From NCBI GenBank assembly GCA_937967535.1, contig CALCMV010000113.1:1-24915 (forward strand): a stretch of DNA of 24,915 nt, given 5' to 3'. The position numbers and the translations under genes are program-made. Shown here piece after piece: positions 16,297-23,902 of the stretch. Position 1 is the stretch's first letter. Each line of letters starts with the position of its first letter. Origin of the DNA: an uncultured Saprospiraceae bacterium. GTDB taxonomy: Bacteria > Bacteroidota > Bacteroidia > Chitinophagales > Saprospiraceae. Under the pieces are notes generated by a model, which was not told where the DNA came from, made no database searches, and saw only the letters and a program-made list of their open reading frames with translations.

Positions 16297-17394
16297 TTAT
16301 GCTGTCTCCTTCACCCCATTTTTAGATGCTTTGGCTGACTTTTCTGATTTTTTGTCTTCTTTAGCTTTGGCATCTGCTGCGCTTTCCTCTTGATTTTCGA
16401 GCAATTTCGCTTTTATTTTTCCTTCAATTTCGGTAGCTACTTCGGGATTGTCAATAAGGAAATTTTTGGCAGATTCGCGTCCTTGTGCGATTTTTGAACC
16501 GCCGTAACTGTACCACGCACCACTTTTTCCGACAATATCCAAATCAACACCAATGTCGATGGTTTCGCCACTTCGCGAGATACCTTGTCCGTACATGATG
16601 TCAAATTCGGCAACGCGGAAAGGCGAGGCGAGTTTGTTTTTGACGACTTTCACTTTGACGTGATTACCGACAACGTTACCTTCTTTATCCTTCAATGCTG
16701 CACCGGAGCGACGAATATCCAAACGCACAGAAGCGTAGAATTTCAAGGCATTACCACCCGTCGTAGTTTCAGGGTTTCCGAACATGACGCCGATTTTTTC
16801 ACGCAATTGGTTGATGAAAATACAACAACAATTGGTCTTATTAATCGCACTTGTGAGTTTACGCATGGCTTGTGACATGAGGCGGGCTTGGAGTCCCATT
16901 TTCGAGTCACCCATTTCGCCTTCTATCTCACTACGAGGTACGAGTGCCGCCACCGAGTCAATCACGATAATATCAATCGCGCCGGAGCGAATCAGGTTTT
17001 CGGTGATTTCGAGGGCTTGTTCGCCGTCGTCGGGTTGGGCGATGAGTAGGTTGCTGGTATCAACACCCAAACTTTCGGCATAAAAGCGGTCAAAAGCGTG
17101 TTCGGCATCAATAAATGCAGCGATACCGCCCAATTTTTGTGCTTCTGCGATGGCGTGAATGGCAAGTGTCGTTTTACCCGAAGATTCCGGTCCGTAAATC
17201 TCGACCACACGACCACGCGGCAGACCGCCCGTACCGAGCGCAATATCCAAACCGAGCGACCCCGTCGAAATGATCGGTACGCGAATGACTTGTTTGTCAC
17301 CAAGCATCATGACTGTGCCTTTGCCGTATGTTTTTTCCAAGCGGTCTATGGTAAGTTGTAGTGCCTTCTTTTTGGCTTCTAATTCTTGAGACAT
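16297..17394 (-). CDS. recA: Recombinase RecA
   Basis: RecA forms filaments on single-stranded DNA, drives strand exchange and triggers LexA-type self-cleavage. From the ATG at 17394 it is 365 aa and starts MSQELEAKKKALQLTIDRLEKTYGKGTVM, as recA of related bacteria does; an ATG five codons upstream (17409) is possible. The Walker A loop GPESSGKT is at residues 68-75 from this start. IDIIVIDSVAALVPRSEIEGEMGD is the Walker B region with the DNA-binding loop L1 after it, and NPETTTGGNALKFYASVR is loop L2. The C-terminal tail is rich in Lys and Glu, as usual. The promoter overlaps a perfect inverted repeat (17540-17566), and a strong terminator follows the gene. Confidence 0.97.
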   Translation of the reverse strand: MSQELEAKKKALQLTIDRLEKTYGKGTVMMLGDKQVIRVPIISTGSLGLDIALGTGGLPRGRVVEIYGPESSGKTTLAIHAIAEAQKLGGIAAFIDAEHAFDRFYAESLGVDTSNLLIAQPDDGEQALEITENLIRSGAIDIIVIDSVAALVPRSEIEGEMGDSKMGLQARLMSQAMRKLTSAINKTNCCCIFINQLREKIGVMFGNPETTTGGNALKFYASVRLDIRRSGAALKDKEGNVVGNHVKVKVVKNKLASPFRVAEFDIMYGQGISRSGETIDIGVDLDIVGKSGAWYSYGGSKIAQGRESAKNFLIDNPEVATEIEGKIKAKLLENQEESAADAKAKEDKKSEKSAKASKNGVKETA

Positions 17395-17411
17395 ATGCGA
17401 GTTTGTCATTT

Positions 17412-17516
17412 TAGAAGTCAGAGTTCAGAACGTTTTGCTGTTAGAAGTCAGATAGTTTTGAGGTGTTTTATCTGACTTTTGACTATGAAAATGGTTTGAC
17501 CTTTGACCTCTTTGAT
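17412..17516. repeat. Array of AAGTCAGA and TTTGACC words in the recA leader
   Basis: GAAGTCAGA occurs at 17414 and again at 17444, and AAGTCAGATA (17445-17454) has an exact inverted partner at 17469-17478. TTTGAC words (17475, 17495, 17502) continue in roughly 7-bp steps. The whole stretch falls in the 5' leader of recA if transcription starts near 17541. Confidence 0.55.
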
Positions 17517-17539
17517 TTACAGAAATTTAATTTAATTGA

Positions 17540-17576
17540 TGACGCAAAGATAACTTATTTGCGTCAATAAAACAAG
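17540..17576 (-). promoter_or_regulatory. recA promoter overlapped by a palindrome
   Basis: On the minus strand CTTG (17576-17573), a 20-nt spacer and TATCTTTG (17552-17545) match the -33/-7 pattern. A perfect 9-bp inverted repeat, TGACGCAAA (17540-17548) and TTTGCGTCA (17558-17566), straddles the -7 box with a 9-nt spacer. It has the geometry of a repressor operator and could be the SOS box of this species, but that is inference. Confidence 0.65.
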
Positions 17577-17719
17577 AAATTTGAAAGAAAAAAGAACATT
17601 TTGTTTCAAAATTACTATTTTTATTTGATTTATTAATAAAAAATAAGAAAAAAGTTGGTAGTTCATTGTTTGGGATTCGTGCTTCGATGATTCATTGTTC
17701 GTGGTTTTTCCCAAAATAA

Positions 17720-17758
17720 AAATAACGTCATTCACCGTAATAGTAAATGACGTTATTT
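17720..17758 (-). terminator. Terminator hairpin downstream of the outer-membrane protein gene
   Basis: AAATAACGTCATT and its exact complement (17746-17758) form a 13-bp stem with a 13-nt loop. On the minus strand the stem is followed by TTTATTTTGG. It lies 120 bp after the stop codon of the gene at 17881. Confidence 0.7.
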
Positions 17759-17824
17759 ATTTTTGAAAAAAACTCACACTGTTAGAAATGAAAATTAAGC
17801 AGTAAGCATTGAATATTTGGTGTT

Positions 17825-17872
17825 TTGATTCACATTTTGATTCACATTTATATTTTCATTTTCATTTTCATT
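17825..17872. repeat. Array of eight 6-bp words (AATnnn on the minus strand)
   Basis: Read on the minus strand, eight hexamers in register are AATGAA, AATGAA, AATGAA, AATATA, AATGTG, AATCAA, AATGTG and AATCAA. The first lies eight bases from the stop codon of the outer-membrane protein gene. It has the same word frame as the array at 2692-2745 but different third-to-sixth bases and the opposite strand. Confidence 0.8.
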
Positions 17873-17880
17873 AAAAAAAT

Positions 17881-19239
17881 CTATCTATATTTTTGTTTAT
17901 AAAACCAAGAATTATCGTTGAGTGTAAATGATAAGGAGGTTTTGAAATAAGTTTCTTGAATCAAATCGGGATGTCCGTGTTGCCCGATTTCGAAGCCGAT
18001 ATTGACGAAAGAAGGCACACCACGCGGCAGTACAATGGGCAAACCAAAGCCAAATGTTGCCGCATAATTTGTGAGTTGCAGACCGTCAATCATACGCGGG
18101 TCGGTGCCATAATACGCGCCCAAGCGGTAGCGTACCCGTTCTAAGAAATCGAGGCTACGGTCATTTGGCGTTATTTCCATACCAATAGCTCCGCGCCATG
18201 TATTTGCCAATGTTTGCGGCTCAATCGGGTTTTCATAGTTTGACCATGCAGTGGTTTTATACTCTGCACTAAACAGGAATCGGCGGTCTTTTTTGTAGGT
18301 CAATGCTGCCCCAAAACTACTTGGTAAGGTCATTTTTTCATTAACCCGATTGGAGGAAATAGTATCGTAAGCAAAGTTGGAATTTTCTCTGAAAGTTTCA
18401 TAATTATTGTAGGTAGAACGTGTCCGACCAAAATTATCATCACCATTCAAACCAACCTGTGTGCCGGGTGTAGTAGTCACACCTATAATGATGTGGGATT
18501 TATTGCGGCGTTTGGCTTCTTCATTCGGGTCGCTGAGTTTGCCGAGTGTGTATTGGTATTGCAATCCGAAGTCCCAAATCCAGCCATTTGTACTGATGCC
18601 GCTTGTAGATATATCGTTTTGAAAATCAATGGTATTGCCAAAATCAACAAACAAATCGCGGTTTACTTTTCCAAATAAATAATTGGCATTGAATCCTGCC
18701 GAAAGTCCTTTGTATCGCAAGCCTGTTCCGAAGTATAGTTTGTAACGCTCTCCTTCGCCTGAACTGAAACGCGACAAAGTATCTTGTATCGCCTCGCTGT
18801 ATGCTCTGCTTTCTACATTGTAGGCTACACGACTATGCGGCACCAAACCAAAACTCGCTCCCCAATCAAAGGGATAATCCCGTTTTTTGGTGATACGGTT
18901 CAAGGGGTTAAAAATCGGAAAACCAAGCGCAAAGTAAGAAAGCCCGCCGGTGCTGGTATTTGTGCGATCGTCGCCAAAGGCATAGCGCGAAAAAGTCGCA
19001 TCAATGCCCGTCTCAAATGCAGTATAACCCAGTGCCGAATAGGATGCCGGATTCAAGGGATTGAGGTGATAGAGGCTGTTGTAGCCTGTCGAAATACCTC
19101 CCATAGCACCCGTAGCCGCGATATTCGATTCTACCAAGTCACCCAAGCCAAAACGCGAGTAGGGAGAGTTGTCTTGAATTTGGGCAAAGGCTTGATTGCC
19201 AATTATTATTATAATAAAAACAGAAAAAATATATTTCAT
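17881..19239 (-). CDS. Outer-membrane beta-barrel protein (SPYSRFGLGD family)
   Basis: The 452-aa protein has a signal peptide (MKYIFSVFIIIIIGNQAFA, cleavage before QIQD) and the mature start DNSPYSRFGLGDL, followed by glycine- and aromatic-rich alternating beta-strand sequence to the end. The C-terminus (FVNIGFEIGQHGHPDLIQETYFKTSLSF) resembles the final strands of Bacteroidota FadL/OmpP1-like barrels. From memory, members of this family often sit next to coaX in Bacteroidota genomes, as here. Whether it transports lipids or has another function is unknown. Nothing looks truncated, and it ends eight bases before an AATnnn array and 120 bp before a terminator. Confidence 0.75.
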   Translation of the reverse strand: MKYIFSVFIIIIIGNQAFAQIQDNSPYSRFGLGDLVESNIAATGAMGGISTGYNSLYHLNPLNPASYSALGYTAFETGIDATFSRYAFGDDRTNTSTGGLSYFALGFPIFNPLNRITKKRDYPFDWGASFGLVPHSRVAYNVESRAYSEAIQDTLSRFSSGEGERYKLYFGTGLRYKGLSAGFNANYLFGKVNRDLFVDFGNTIDFQNDISTSGISTNGWIWDFGLQYQYTLGKLSDPNEEAKRRNKSHIIIGVTTTPGTQVGLNGDDNFGRTRSTYNNYETFRENSNFAYDTISSNRVNEKMTLPSSFGAALTYKKDRRFLFSAEYKTTAWSNYENPIEPQTLANTWRGAIGMEITPNDRSLDFLERVRYRLGAYYGTDPRMIDGLQLTNYAATFGFGLPIVLPRGVPSFVNIGFEIGQHGHPDLIQETYFKTSLSFTLNDNSWFYKQKYR

Positions 19240-19249
19240 GTAAGTTTAT

Positions 19250-19409
19250 TGGTTAATTGGTGATTGGTGCCGTAACTCGTTATTCGTTTTTTAACTAATT
19301 AATAATCAATAACTTACTGTAATTTTTAATTGTCAATGAATTACGAATTAAACTATTAGCTAATTTTGCTATGCAAAATTTATTATTAAACAATCAGTCA
19401 CTAATCACT
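19250..19409. repeat. Heptamer words around the coaX 3' end
   Basis: ATTGGTT, AATTGGT, GATTGGT (19248-19268) face the inverted words CAATCAGTCACTAATCAC at 19391-19408. The stop codon of coaX (19401-19403) and its last codons lie inside the right-hand words. The same GATTAGT, GATTGGT words occur just upstream of the coaX start codon (20126-20140). CGTAACT, CGTTATT, CGTTTTT at 19270-19290 is another short 7-bp series. Confidence 0.6.
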
Positions 19410-20123
19410 ATTATACTTTAAAATTTCGTTTAATCCTGTCAGTACAAGATTTGGGTGTGCAAATATCTCATTTTTCAATTCATTGACAAAATAATCTGCG
19501 TCACCACCGGTAATTATAACGGATATTTCGCCAAAATCTTTTTCATATAGCGAAATAAAGCCTTCTATTTCGAGTGTTGCGCCCATTTGTGCGCCCATAC
19601 TCATGCAAGTTTCGGTACTATAACCGATAAATCCATCCAAACGCTGCCTTTTGACCAAGGGCAATCTTGAGGTAAAATGGTGCATCGCTTTGTAGCGCAA
19701 TGAAATTCCCGGCGTAATCGTACCGCCCATATACAGCCCCGAACTATGCACAAAATCAATCGTAATACAAGTTCCTGCATCTATCACCACCAAATTTTGA
19801 TTCGGGAAAATATGCCAGGCCCCTACTGCTGCAGCAATGCGGTCTTTGCCAAGTGTTTCCGGTGTTTTGTAATTGTTTTTTATGGGCAATGGCGTATGGG
19901 TTTCGAGTTGGATATAAAATAATTTTTCTCGCAAAAAATCATCTAATTCGGAAGGATACACCGCCACTGAGGAGCATATCGCCCGTTCAATTTTATGAGT
20001 ATCAATGATCTGTGCTATCTCACTAATTTTCGGCTTTTTCAATACCGGACGTTCAATGAGTGTTTCGCCATCAAAGATACCTAATTTGGTACGCGAATTA
20101 CCAATATCTATGCTTAGATTCAT
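19401..20123 (-). CDS. coaX: Type III pantothenate kinase
   Basis: CoaX phosphorylates pantothenate, the first step of coenzyme A synthesis, and unlike CoaA is not inhibited by CoA. The 240-aa product has the acetate-kinase/Hsp70-type fold signature at its start (SIDIGNSRTKLG, Asp6), GKDR (92-95), the second phosphate motif VVIDAGTCITIDF (Asp115) and GGTITPGISLRYKAMHHFTSRLP (133 on), which binds pantothenate and shapes the dimer. Length is normal. It is cytoplasmic. The start codon at 20123 is preceded by a TAnnTTTG box 35 bp away. The last two codons (Ser, Asp) and the stop are written in the heptamer words noted around 19401. It is followed on the same strand by the outer-membrane protein gene. 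Confidence 0.93.
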   Translation of the reverse strand: MNLSIDIGNSRTKLGIFDGETLIERPVLKKPKISEIAQIIDTHKIERAICSSVAVYPSELDDFLREKLFYIQLETHTPLPIKNNYKTPETLGKDRIAAAVGAWHIFPNQNLVVIDAGTCITIDFVHSSGLYMGGTITPGISLRYKAMHHFTSRLPLVKRQRLDGFIGYSTETCMSMGAQMGATLEIEGFISLYEKDFGEISVIITGGDADYFVNELKNEIFAHPNLVLTGLNEILKYNSD

Positions 20124-20157
20124 GTTGATTAGTGATTGGTTTTGTAAAATGCGAGTT

Positions 20158-20165
20158 CAAAGTTA
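20158..20165 (-). promoter_or_regulatory. Probable -7 box of coaX
   Basis: TAACTTTG on the minus strand matches TAnnTTTG and would start a transcript about 30 nt before the coaX ATG; the leader holds GATTAGT/GATTGGT words in inverted sense. There is no good -33 TTG; the position 20 nt upstream reads ATTT and lies in a fragment of the 154-bp repeat (GCATGTTTAAATTT). Confidence 0.5.
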
Positions 20166-20266
20166 TAGAAAATACAGGCATGTTTAAATTTGCTGTAAAA
20201 ATAGTTGACATTTTTTTGAAATGTGAGTGGACGCGAGACGTTTTTATTTTATTGGTTTTTAATTTA

Positions 20267-20344
20267 TTAAATAATAAAAACGCCCATACCGTAGAGCAGC
20301 GCGAATGAGGCAAGGATTAAGCGTGTGAGTGGGTCGTTTTGCAA
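20267..20344 (-). CDS. Possible 25-aa membrane peptide (TTG start)
   Basis: After the ParA gene the reading frame TTG CAA AAC GAC ... TAA encodes MQNDPLTRLILASFALLYGMGVFII, here given in two parts: charged QNDPLTR then a single hydrophobic helix. The local GC content is above that of flanking DNA and third positions look coding. It starts 15 bases past the ParA stop. Its end overlaps one arm of a stem (CGTTTTTATT 20239-20248, AATAAAAACG 20273-20282). The only start is TTG, and no similar protein is known to me, so this could be the remains of a gene or noncoding. Confidence 0.3.
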   Translation of the reverse strand: MQNDPLTRLILASFALLYGMGVFII

Positions 20345-20359
20345 TGTTTAGTAATTATT

Positions 20360-21355
20360 TTATTTGGCTTCCATCTCAGTTAGGGCTTTAGCTAAACGAA
20401 TATAGTTTTTTCTAATTTGCTCAATAATGTTTTCCGTTAGCGTTTTATATTCCTTGTAAACTAACCGTACAGCATGGACGTGAGAACCTATCGCACCATC
20501 GGCAGGTTTGAGTAAAAAGATAGGTTTGCGAGATTCTACCGACATGATATGCAGACCATGGTAGTGCTTGATTGTCGAAAGTAAATGCGACTCCTCTGAA
20601 GGGGCTTCTAAGCCCATAAAATCACTTTGAAAGTAGTAAGGAACTCGCTTGCCCCAATCAGTGAACGGTCCCGGCGGTATGCTTTCCCGAATGGTATGTC
20701 GCATAAATACGTAACCAAGCCAAGTTGACAAGGGAGAATATTTTTGATTATAGGAGTTACTATATAAATCCCATTTCTCATCCTTCCACAATTTTATCTG
20801 CTTACCAATATTTTGAATATTAGATAAAGAAAATACATTAGCAGAAACGGGCAAAATGAGATTTTGCAGAGCCATAAAAGCCGCCCGATTAATCGCGCTG
20901 AAATTGGTACTTAAATTTACAATGGTATAATCTGCATTAAATCTGTCACTTGCTTCTTGGATTGTCTCATAGAAAAGCATCGTATTTTCAAATCCTTCAT
21001 CATATCTTTTCGACCAACTATCACTAAATTTTTCTTCAAAAAGAGCCAGTTCGGAGTCGGCGGCTATTACGCCTATTTTATCGCTCAATTCATGTATGTA
21101 TGGGCTTTGAGGTGTTGCTTTTTTTTGATTTAAATGTTGAACGGCTCGGATAATCGTTGGTCTGTCTTGCGCCTCTCTCTCGTATATTTCATGTAATTTT
21201 TCAATTTTAAAAAATCTGGTGGTGAGCATGGTCTGCGTGTCCAAATCCACTACAAGCACCCGATACCCCAACTCTGCCAACATATACGTAACGTGATATA
21301 TCAGTGAAGTTTTGTCAACACTATATTCGTTATTGAAAAATGTGATTGTATTCAT
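20360..21355 (-). CDS. ParA-family ATPase with degenerate P-loop
   Basis: The 331-aa protein has the ParA/MinD fold: VLVVDLDTQTMLT (Asp37, Asp39, Gln41) replaces DxDPQ, and DYTIVNLSTNFSAINRAAFMALQNLILPVSANVFSL follows the Walker B to switch pattern. The deviant Walker A that defines the family, NKGGVGKTS, is altered to NNEYSVDKTSL: the signature Lys is Glu10, two glycines are Tyr11 and Ser12, and the last glycine is Asp14. Lys15 and Thr16 remain. ATP binding is therefore doubtful. Such proteins move DNA or protein cargo; here there is no parB or parS-like repeat. The start codon overlaps the stop of the AlbA_2 gene by four bases (ATGA), so the two are translationally coupled. Confidence 0.85.
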   Translation of the reverse strand: MNTITFFNNEYSVDKTSLIYHVTYMLAELGYRVLVVDLDTQTMLTTRFFKIEKLHEIYEREAQDRPTIIRAVQHLNQKKATPQSPYIHELSDKIGVIAADSELALFEEKFSDSWSKRYDEGFENTMLFYETIQEASDRFNADYTIVNLSTNFSAINRAAFMALQNLILPVSANVFSLSNIQNIGKQIKLWKDEKWDLYSNSYNQKYSPLSTWLGYVFMRHTIRESIPPGPFTDWGKRVPYYFQSDFMGLEAPSEESHLLSTIKHYHGLHIMSVESRKPIFLLKPADGAIGSHVHAVRLVYKEYKTLTENIIEQIRKNYIRLAKALTEMEAK

Positions 21356-22533
21356 ATTTGTTTTTTATAAATAATGACTTCAAAACTTGCGGGTTGGTCA
21401 ACGGTAAATTTGGGTTCAGGGTTGCCGTTTTCGGCTAATGCAGCAATAGCACGTTTTACACCTCTGTTAAATTTATTGACGAAACCAAGATTTTTAGCAG
21501 CTCCGGCGAGTATAGGATTACGATAAGCATTTTCATTTGGGAAATTCTCTGGGCGTGCCGGCACATGCAAACCACCTGAGTTGGAAATTAGGATTTTATC
21601 AGAAAATTCATAGAATTTGACAAAAGTATTAGTTTCATAATTTCGGTGAATCACTGCATTATAGAGTAATTCTTGTACTGCACTCGCTGGATAACTCGCT
21701 TGATATTTTTCTCCTAAATCCGGTAAGGTTTTTTTGACAATTTGTGATTTGATAAAGTTACTCATTTCACGCATTTGGGTAGTCAAGTCACCTAAAAAAT
21801 CACGTTCAATATCAAATGCACTCACCTCGTCCTCACCTGTAAAACGCACATACTGTACATAAGCTTCAGGAAGGTAGTGGGTTGGGTTGTTACCAAACAT
21901 CAAAATACCTGCGTAAGTAGGACAGTCAGCTTTCAAATCGTAAAACCTCAAAGATGCAAGCTGCTCTTCAATTTTCCTATCGTCGGATTCTAAAACCTCA
22001 GCGTCCACGACAGTAGGCAAATAAACTAACTTGAAAATATTGATACTCAAATCATTGAGTGTGCTTTCACGACAAGGACGTGCGTCAAAAGAACGTGTAA
22101 AAGAAGAGCGTTTTTCCATCAAAACACGTTCATCTTCAACATTGGCAACTCCACTTCGAGGACCTATCCTAACACACACCTTATCATTATACCTAACCGG
22201 AGGTTGAGAACTTGGTTGCACTTCTACAACTAACAATTCTTTGCCGTCAGGGTAGGTAAATATTTCAGGTATGATTGTAGGTGGAGGAACAATATCATCT
22301 CGAAGTGCAGCTACTCTTTGTATCAACTTTTCATTTATCTCAATACCCGCTATGCTTCCATCGTCATTTGCCCCAATAATCAAGTAGCCCGGCTTACCGT
22401 AATTAGGCAAATCATTAGCAAAAGCACAGATAGCCTCCCCAAATTTTTTGGTATTATTTGTAGAAACCGTTCTCTCCACTCTACTCGTTTCCATTTCCAC
22501 CAACAATTTATCTAATTCTTCCTGCGAAATCAT
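21352..22533 (-). CDS. AlbA_2 domain and HATPase protein, partner of the ParA-like ATPase
   Basis: The 393-aa protein begins with an AlbA_2 (Schlafen-type, formerly divergent AAA_4) domain, residues about 10-150: SRVERTVSTNNTKKFGEAIC, FANDLPNYGKPGYLIIGAND, RYNDKVCVRIGPRSG. Residues about 260-393 contain a C-terminal HATPase_c_4-like domain (AVQELLYNAVIHRNYETN, ISNSGGLHVPA, NKFNRGVKRAIAALAENG). The pair with a ParA-type gene is, from memory, widely distributed in bacteria and without an assigned function. Candidates are transcription regulation, defence or DNA partition; none is proven. It is the first gene of the two-gene unit, with a -7 box 14 bases upstream of the ATG. Confidence 0.85.
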   Translation of the reverse strand: MISQEELDKLLVEMETSRVERTVSTNNTKKFGEAICAFANDLPNYGKPGYLIIGANDDGSIAGIEINEKLIQRVAALRDDIVPPPTIIPEIFTYPDGKELLVVEVQPSSQPPVRYNDKVCVRIGPRSGVANVEDERVLMEKRSSFTRSFDARPCRESTLNDLSINIFKLVYLPTVVDAEVLESDDRKIEEQLASLRFYDLKADCPTYAGILMFGNNPTHYLPEAYVQYVRFTGEDEVSAFDIERDFLGDLTTQMREMSNFIKSQIVKKTLPDLGEKYQASYPASAVQELLYNAVIHRNYETNTFVKFYEFSDKILISNSGGLHVPARPENFPNENAYRNPILAGAAKNLGFVNKFNRGVKRAIAALAENGNPEPKFTVDQPASFEVIIYKKQI

Positions 22534-22546
22534 AATTTATTTTTGT

Positions 22547-22554
22547 CAAATATA
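22547..22554 (-). promoter_or_regulatory. Probable -7 box of the AlbA_2/ParA unit
   Basis: TATATTTG on the minus strand lies 14-21 nt from the AlbA_2 start codon and would give a leader of about 10 nt. There is no matching -33 TTG at 20 nt. The position inside the 56-bp gap to the GHMP kinase suggests separate control of the two-gene unit. Confidence 0.5.
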
Positions 22555-22589
22555 AACAAAACGTCGGACTTTTGCTTTCAGTTCGTTCT

Positions 22590-23552
22590 TCAAATTACTG
22601 TATCCAGATATTTGAGACAAACTTTAAACCCTTTTTCTCGAAAATAAGTTTTCGTCGTCTGCGGTGTACGTTGACTGGTGACCAATACAAAATCGCCGCC
22701 CCACGCGCCGAGCGATTTCACTTCGCCCCAAAAATCATTGAAATACAAATCTTTCGCCATACGCAATTTGAGGGAAGAGGATACGATGTCCTCATGTTCG
22801 CGGATGACGGCATTGAGTTCGGGCAGACTAGTGGAAAATTGAAAGCGTTGGGAGAGGACGCTGATTTGTTGAAGGCGTTCAAGTTTTTTCTCCTCGTCGT
22901 CCCATGCGCGATAACGCTCAATTCCCTCGCGGCTGTTTTGTTTTTTATTTAAATGAACTAAATATAAATTTTTCAAAAAGGGCAAATTTTCACCCGTTTC
23001 AGGATGTTTGCCAAAATCAGTGGCTTGGTAGGCGCGGACTTTTTCTTGTTTTTGAAAAAAAATCGGCGTATTCACCTCCGCACAAATCAAATCGTAACCT
23101 GACCCGCCGAATGTTTTATCCAGCAATTCAAATGGATTTAATTTCGCCCATTTTGCCACCATATAAATCAAGGTAGAACTGCTTCCGAAGCCCCAATTAC
23201 GCGGAAATTCGAGGCGAGTAGTGATTTTGAGTTGCGTTTCGCCGCGCATAAAATCTAAATCCTTTGAACGGGCGTAGCGAATCATTTTTTGAAGTATTTC
23301 GGCGGCTTGGTCGTCAGTCGTGGAAAGAATTTCGAGCGTCGGCAATTCAAATCGTGCCTCAAACCACGTCTCGCCCCGCAGCGTCAGGCTTTGCCAATGC
23401 AATCCCGCTTCTTCTCCTTGCGCCACGCTCATACGTTGCCCCAATCGCACAGGAACTGCCAAGCCCACGCCACCATCCAAGATGAAATATTCGCCCGATA
23501 AGAGCAACTTACCATTGCCACGAAAATTGAGGTTGGTTGTATCTTTCGACAT
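22590..23552 (-). CDS. GYDIA-family GHMP kinase
   Basis: The 320-aa protein has all GHMP kinase motifs: the substrate-binding start GKLLLSGEYFILDGG (residues 14-28), the ATP-binding P-loop-like GFGSSST (121-127), and GGSGYDLICA (149-158), where the family name motif GYDIA appears as GYDLI. The C-terminal third (SLGAWGGDFVLVTS) is the third motif. In Bacteroidota this family is presumed to phosphorylate mevalonate or a related intermediate for isoprenoid synthesis; no biochemical proof is implied. Mevalonate-pathway neighbours, such as HMG-CoA reductase, are absent from the window. It lies 56 bp upstream of the AlbA_2 gene on the same strand, and the divergent gene at 23659 is on the other side. 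Confidence 0.88.
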   Translation of the reverse strand: MSKDTTNLNFRGNGKLLLSGEYFILDGGVGLAVPVRLGQRMSVAQGEEAGLHWQSLTLRGETWFEARFELPTLEILSTTDDQAAEILQKMIRYARSKDLDFMRGETQLKITTRLEFPRNWGFGSSSTLIYMVAKWAKLNPFELLDKTFGGSGYDLICAEVNTPIFFQKQEKVRAYQATDFGKHPETGENLPFLKNLYLVHLNKKQNSREGIERYRAWDDEEKKLERLQQISVLSQRFQFSTSLPELNAVIREHEDIVSSSLKLRMAKDLYFNDFWGEVKSLGAWGGDFVLVTSQRTPQTTKTYFREKGFKVCLKYLDTVI

Positions 23553-23658
23553 AAAGTTTAGTTTAATTCATGTATAACGTGCAAAACTGCGGATTTTCTG
23601 CGATATTTGTAAGAATGTACGCCTTTTTTCAAAAAAGACATTATTTCACAAAAAATAA

Positions 23659-23841
23659 ATGATGCAAAGAGATACGATTGTACCGATGTTGATGATGGTG
23701 GCGATGTTTGGGATGTTTATTCATTATGACTTGACGAGTTCTACGCAGTATTCGGTGATAGATTCGGTGTGGCCTTCGATTATTTTAATTATAATTATTT
23801 TTATTGTTGTTATCATTCGTGGGAAAGCGATAAACTTATGA
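23659..23841 (+). CDS. Small membrane protein of unknown function
   Basis: A 60-aa product with two hydrophobic stretches (residues about 8-22 and 37-54) around the polar segment DLTSSTQYSVIDSVWPS, and a short basic tail ending RGKAINL. It starts MMQRDTIVPM. The frame is intact and the codons look coding, but no known family is recognised. It is divergent from the GHMP kinase gene by about 100 bp. A small integral membrane protein is the safest reading. Confidence 0.5.
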   Translation: MMQRDTIVPMLMMVAMFGMFIHYDLTSSTQYSVIDSVWPSIILIIIIFIVVIIRGKAINL

Positions 23842-23902
23842 TAAAATATTCACGTTTCGCTGAAATCAAAATTAAAAAATAACAATTAGAGCGAAATGCT
23901 CC

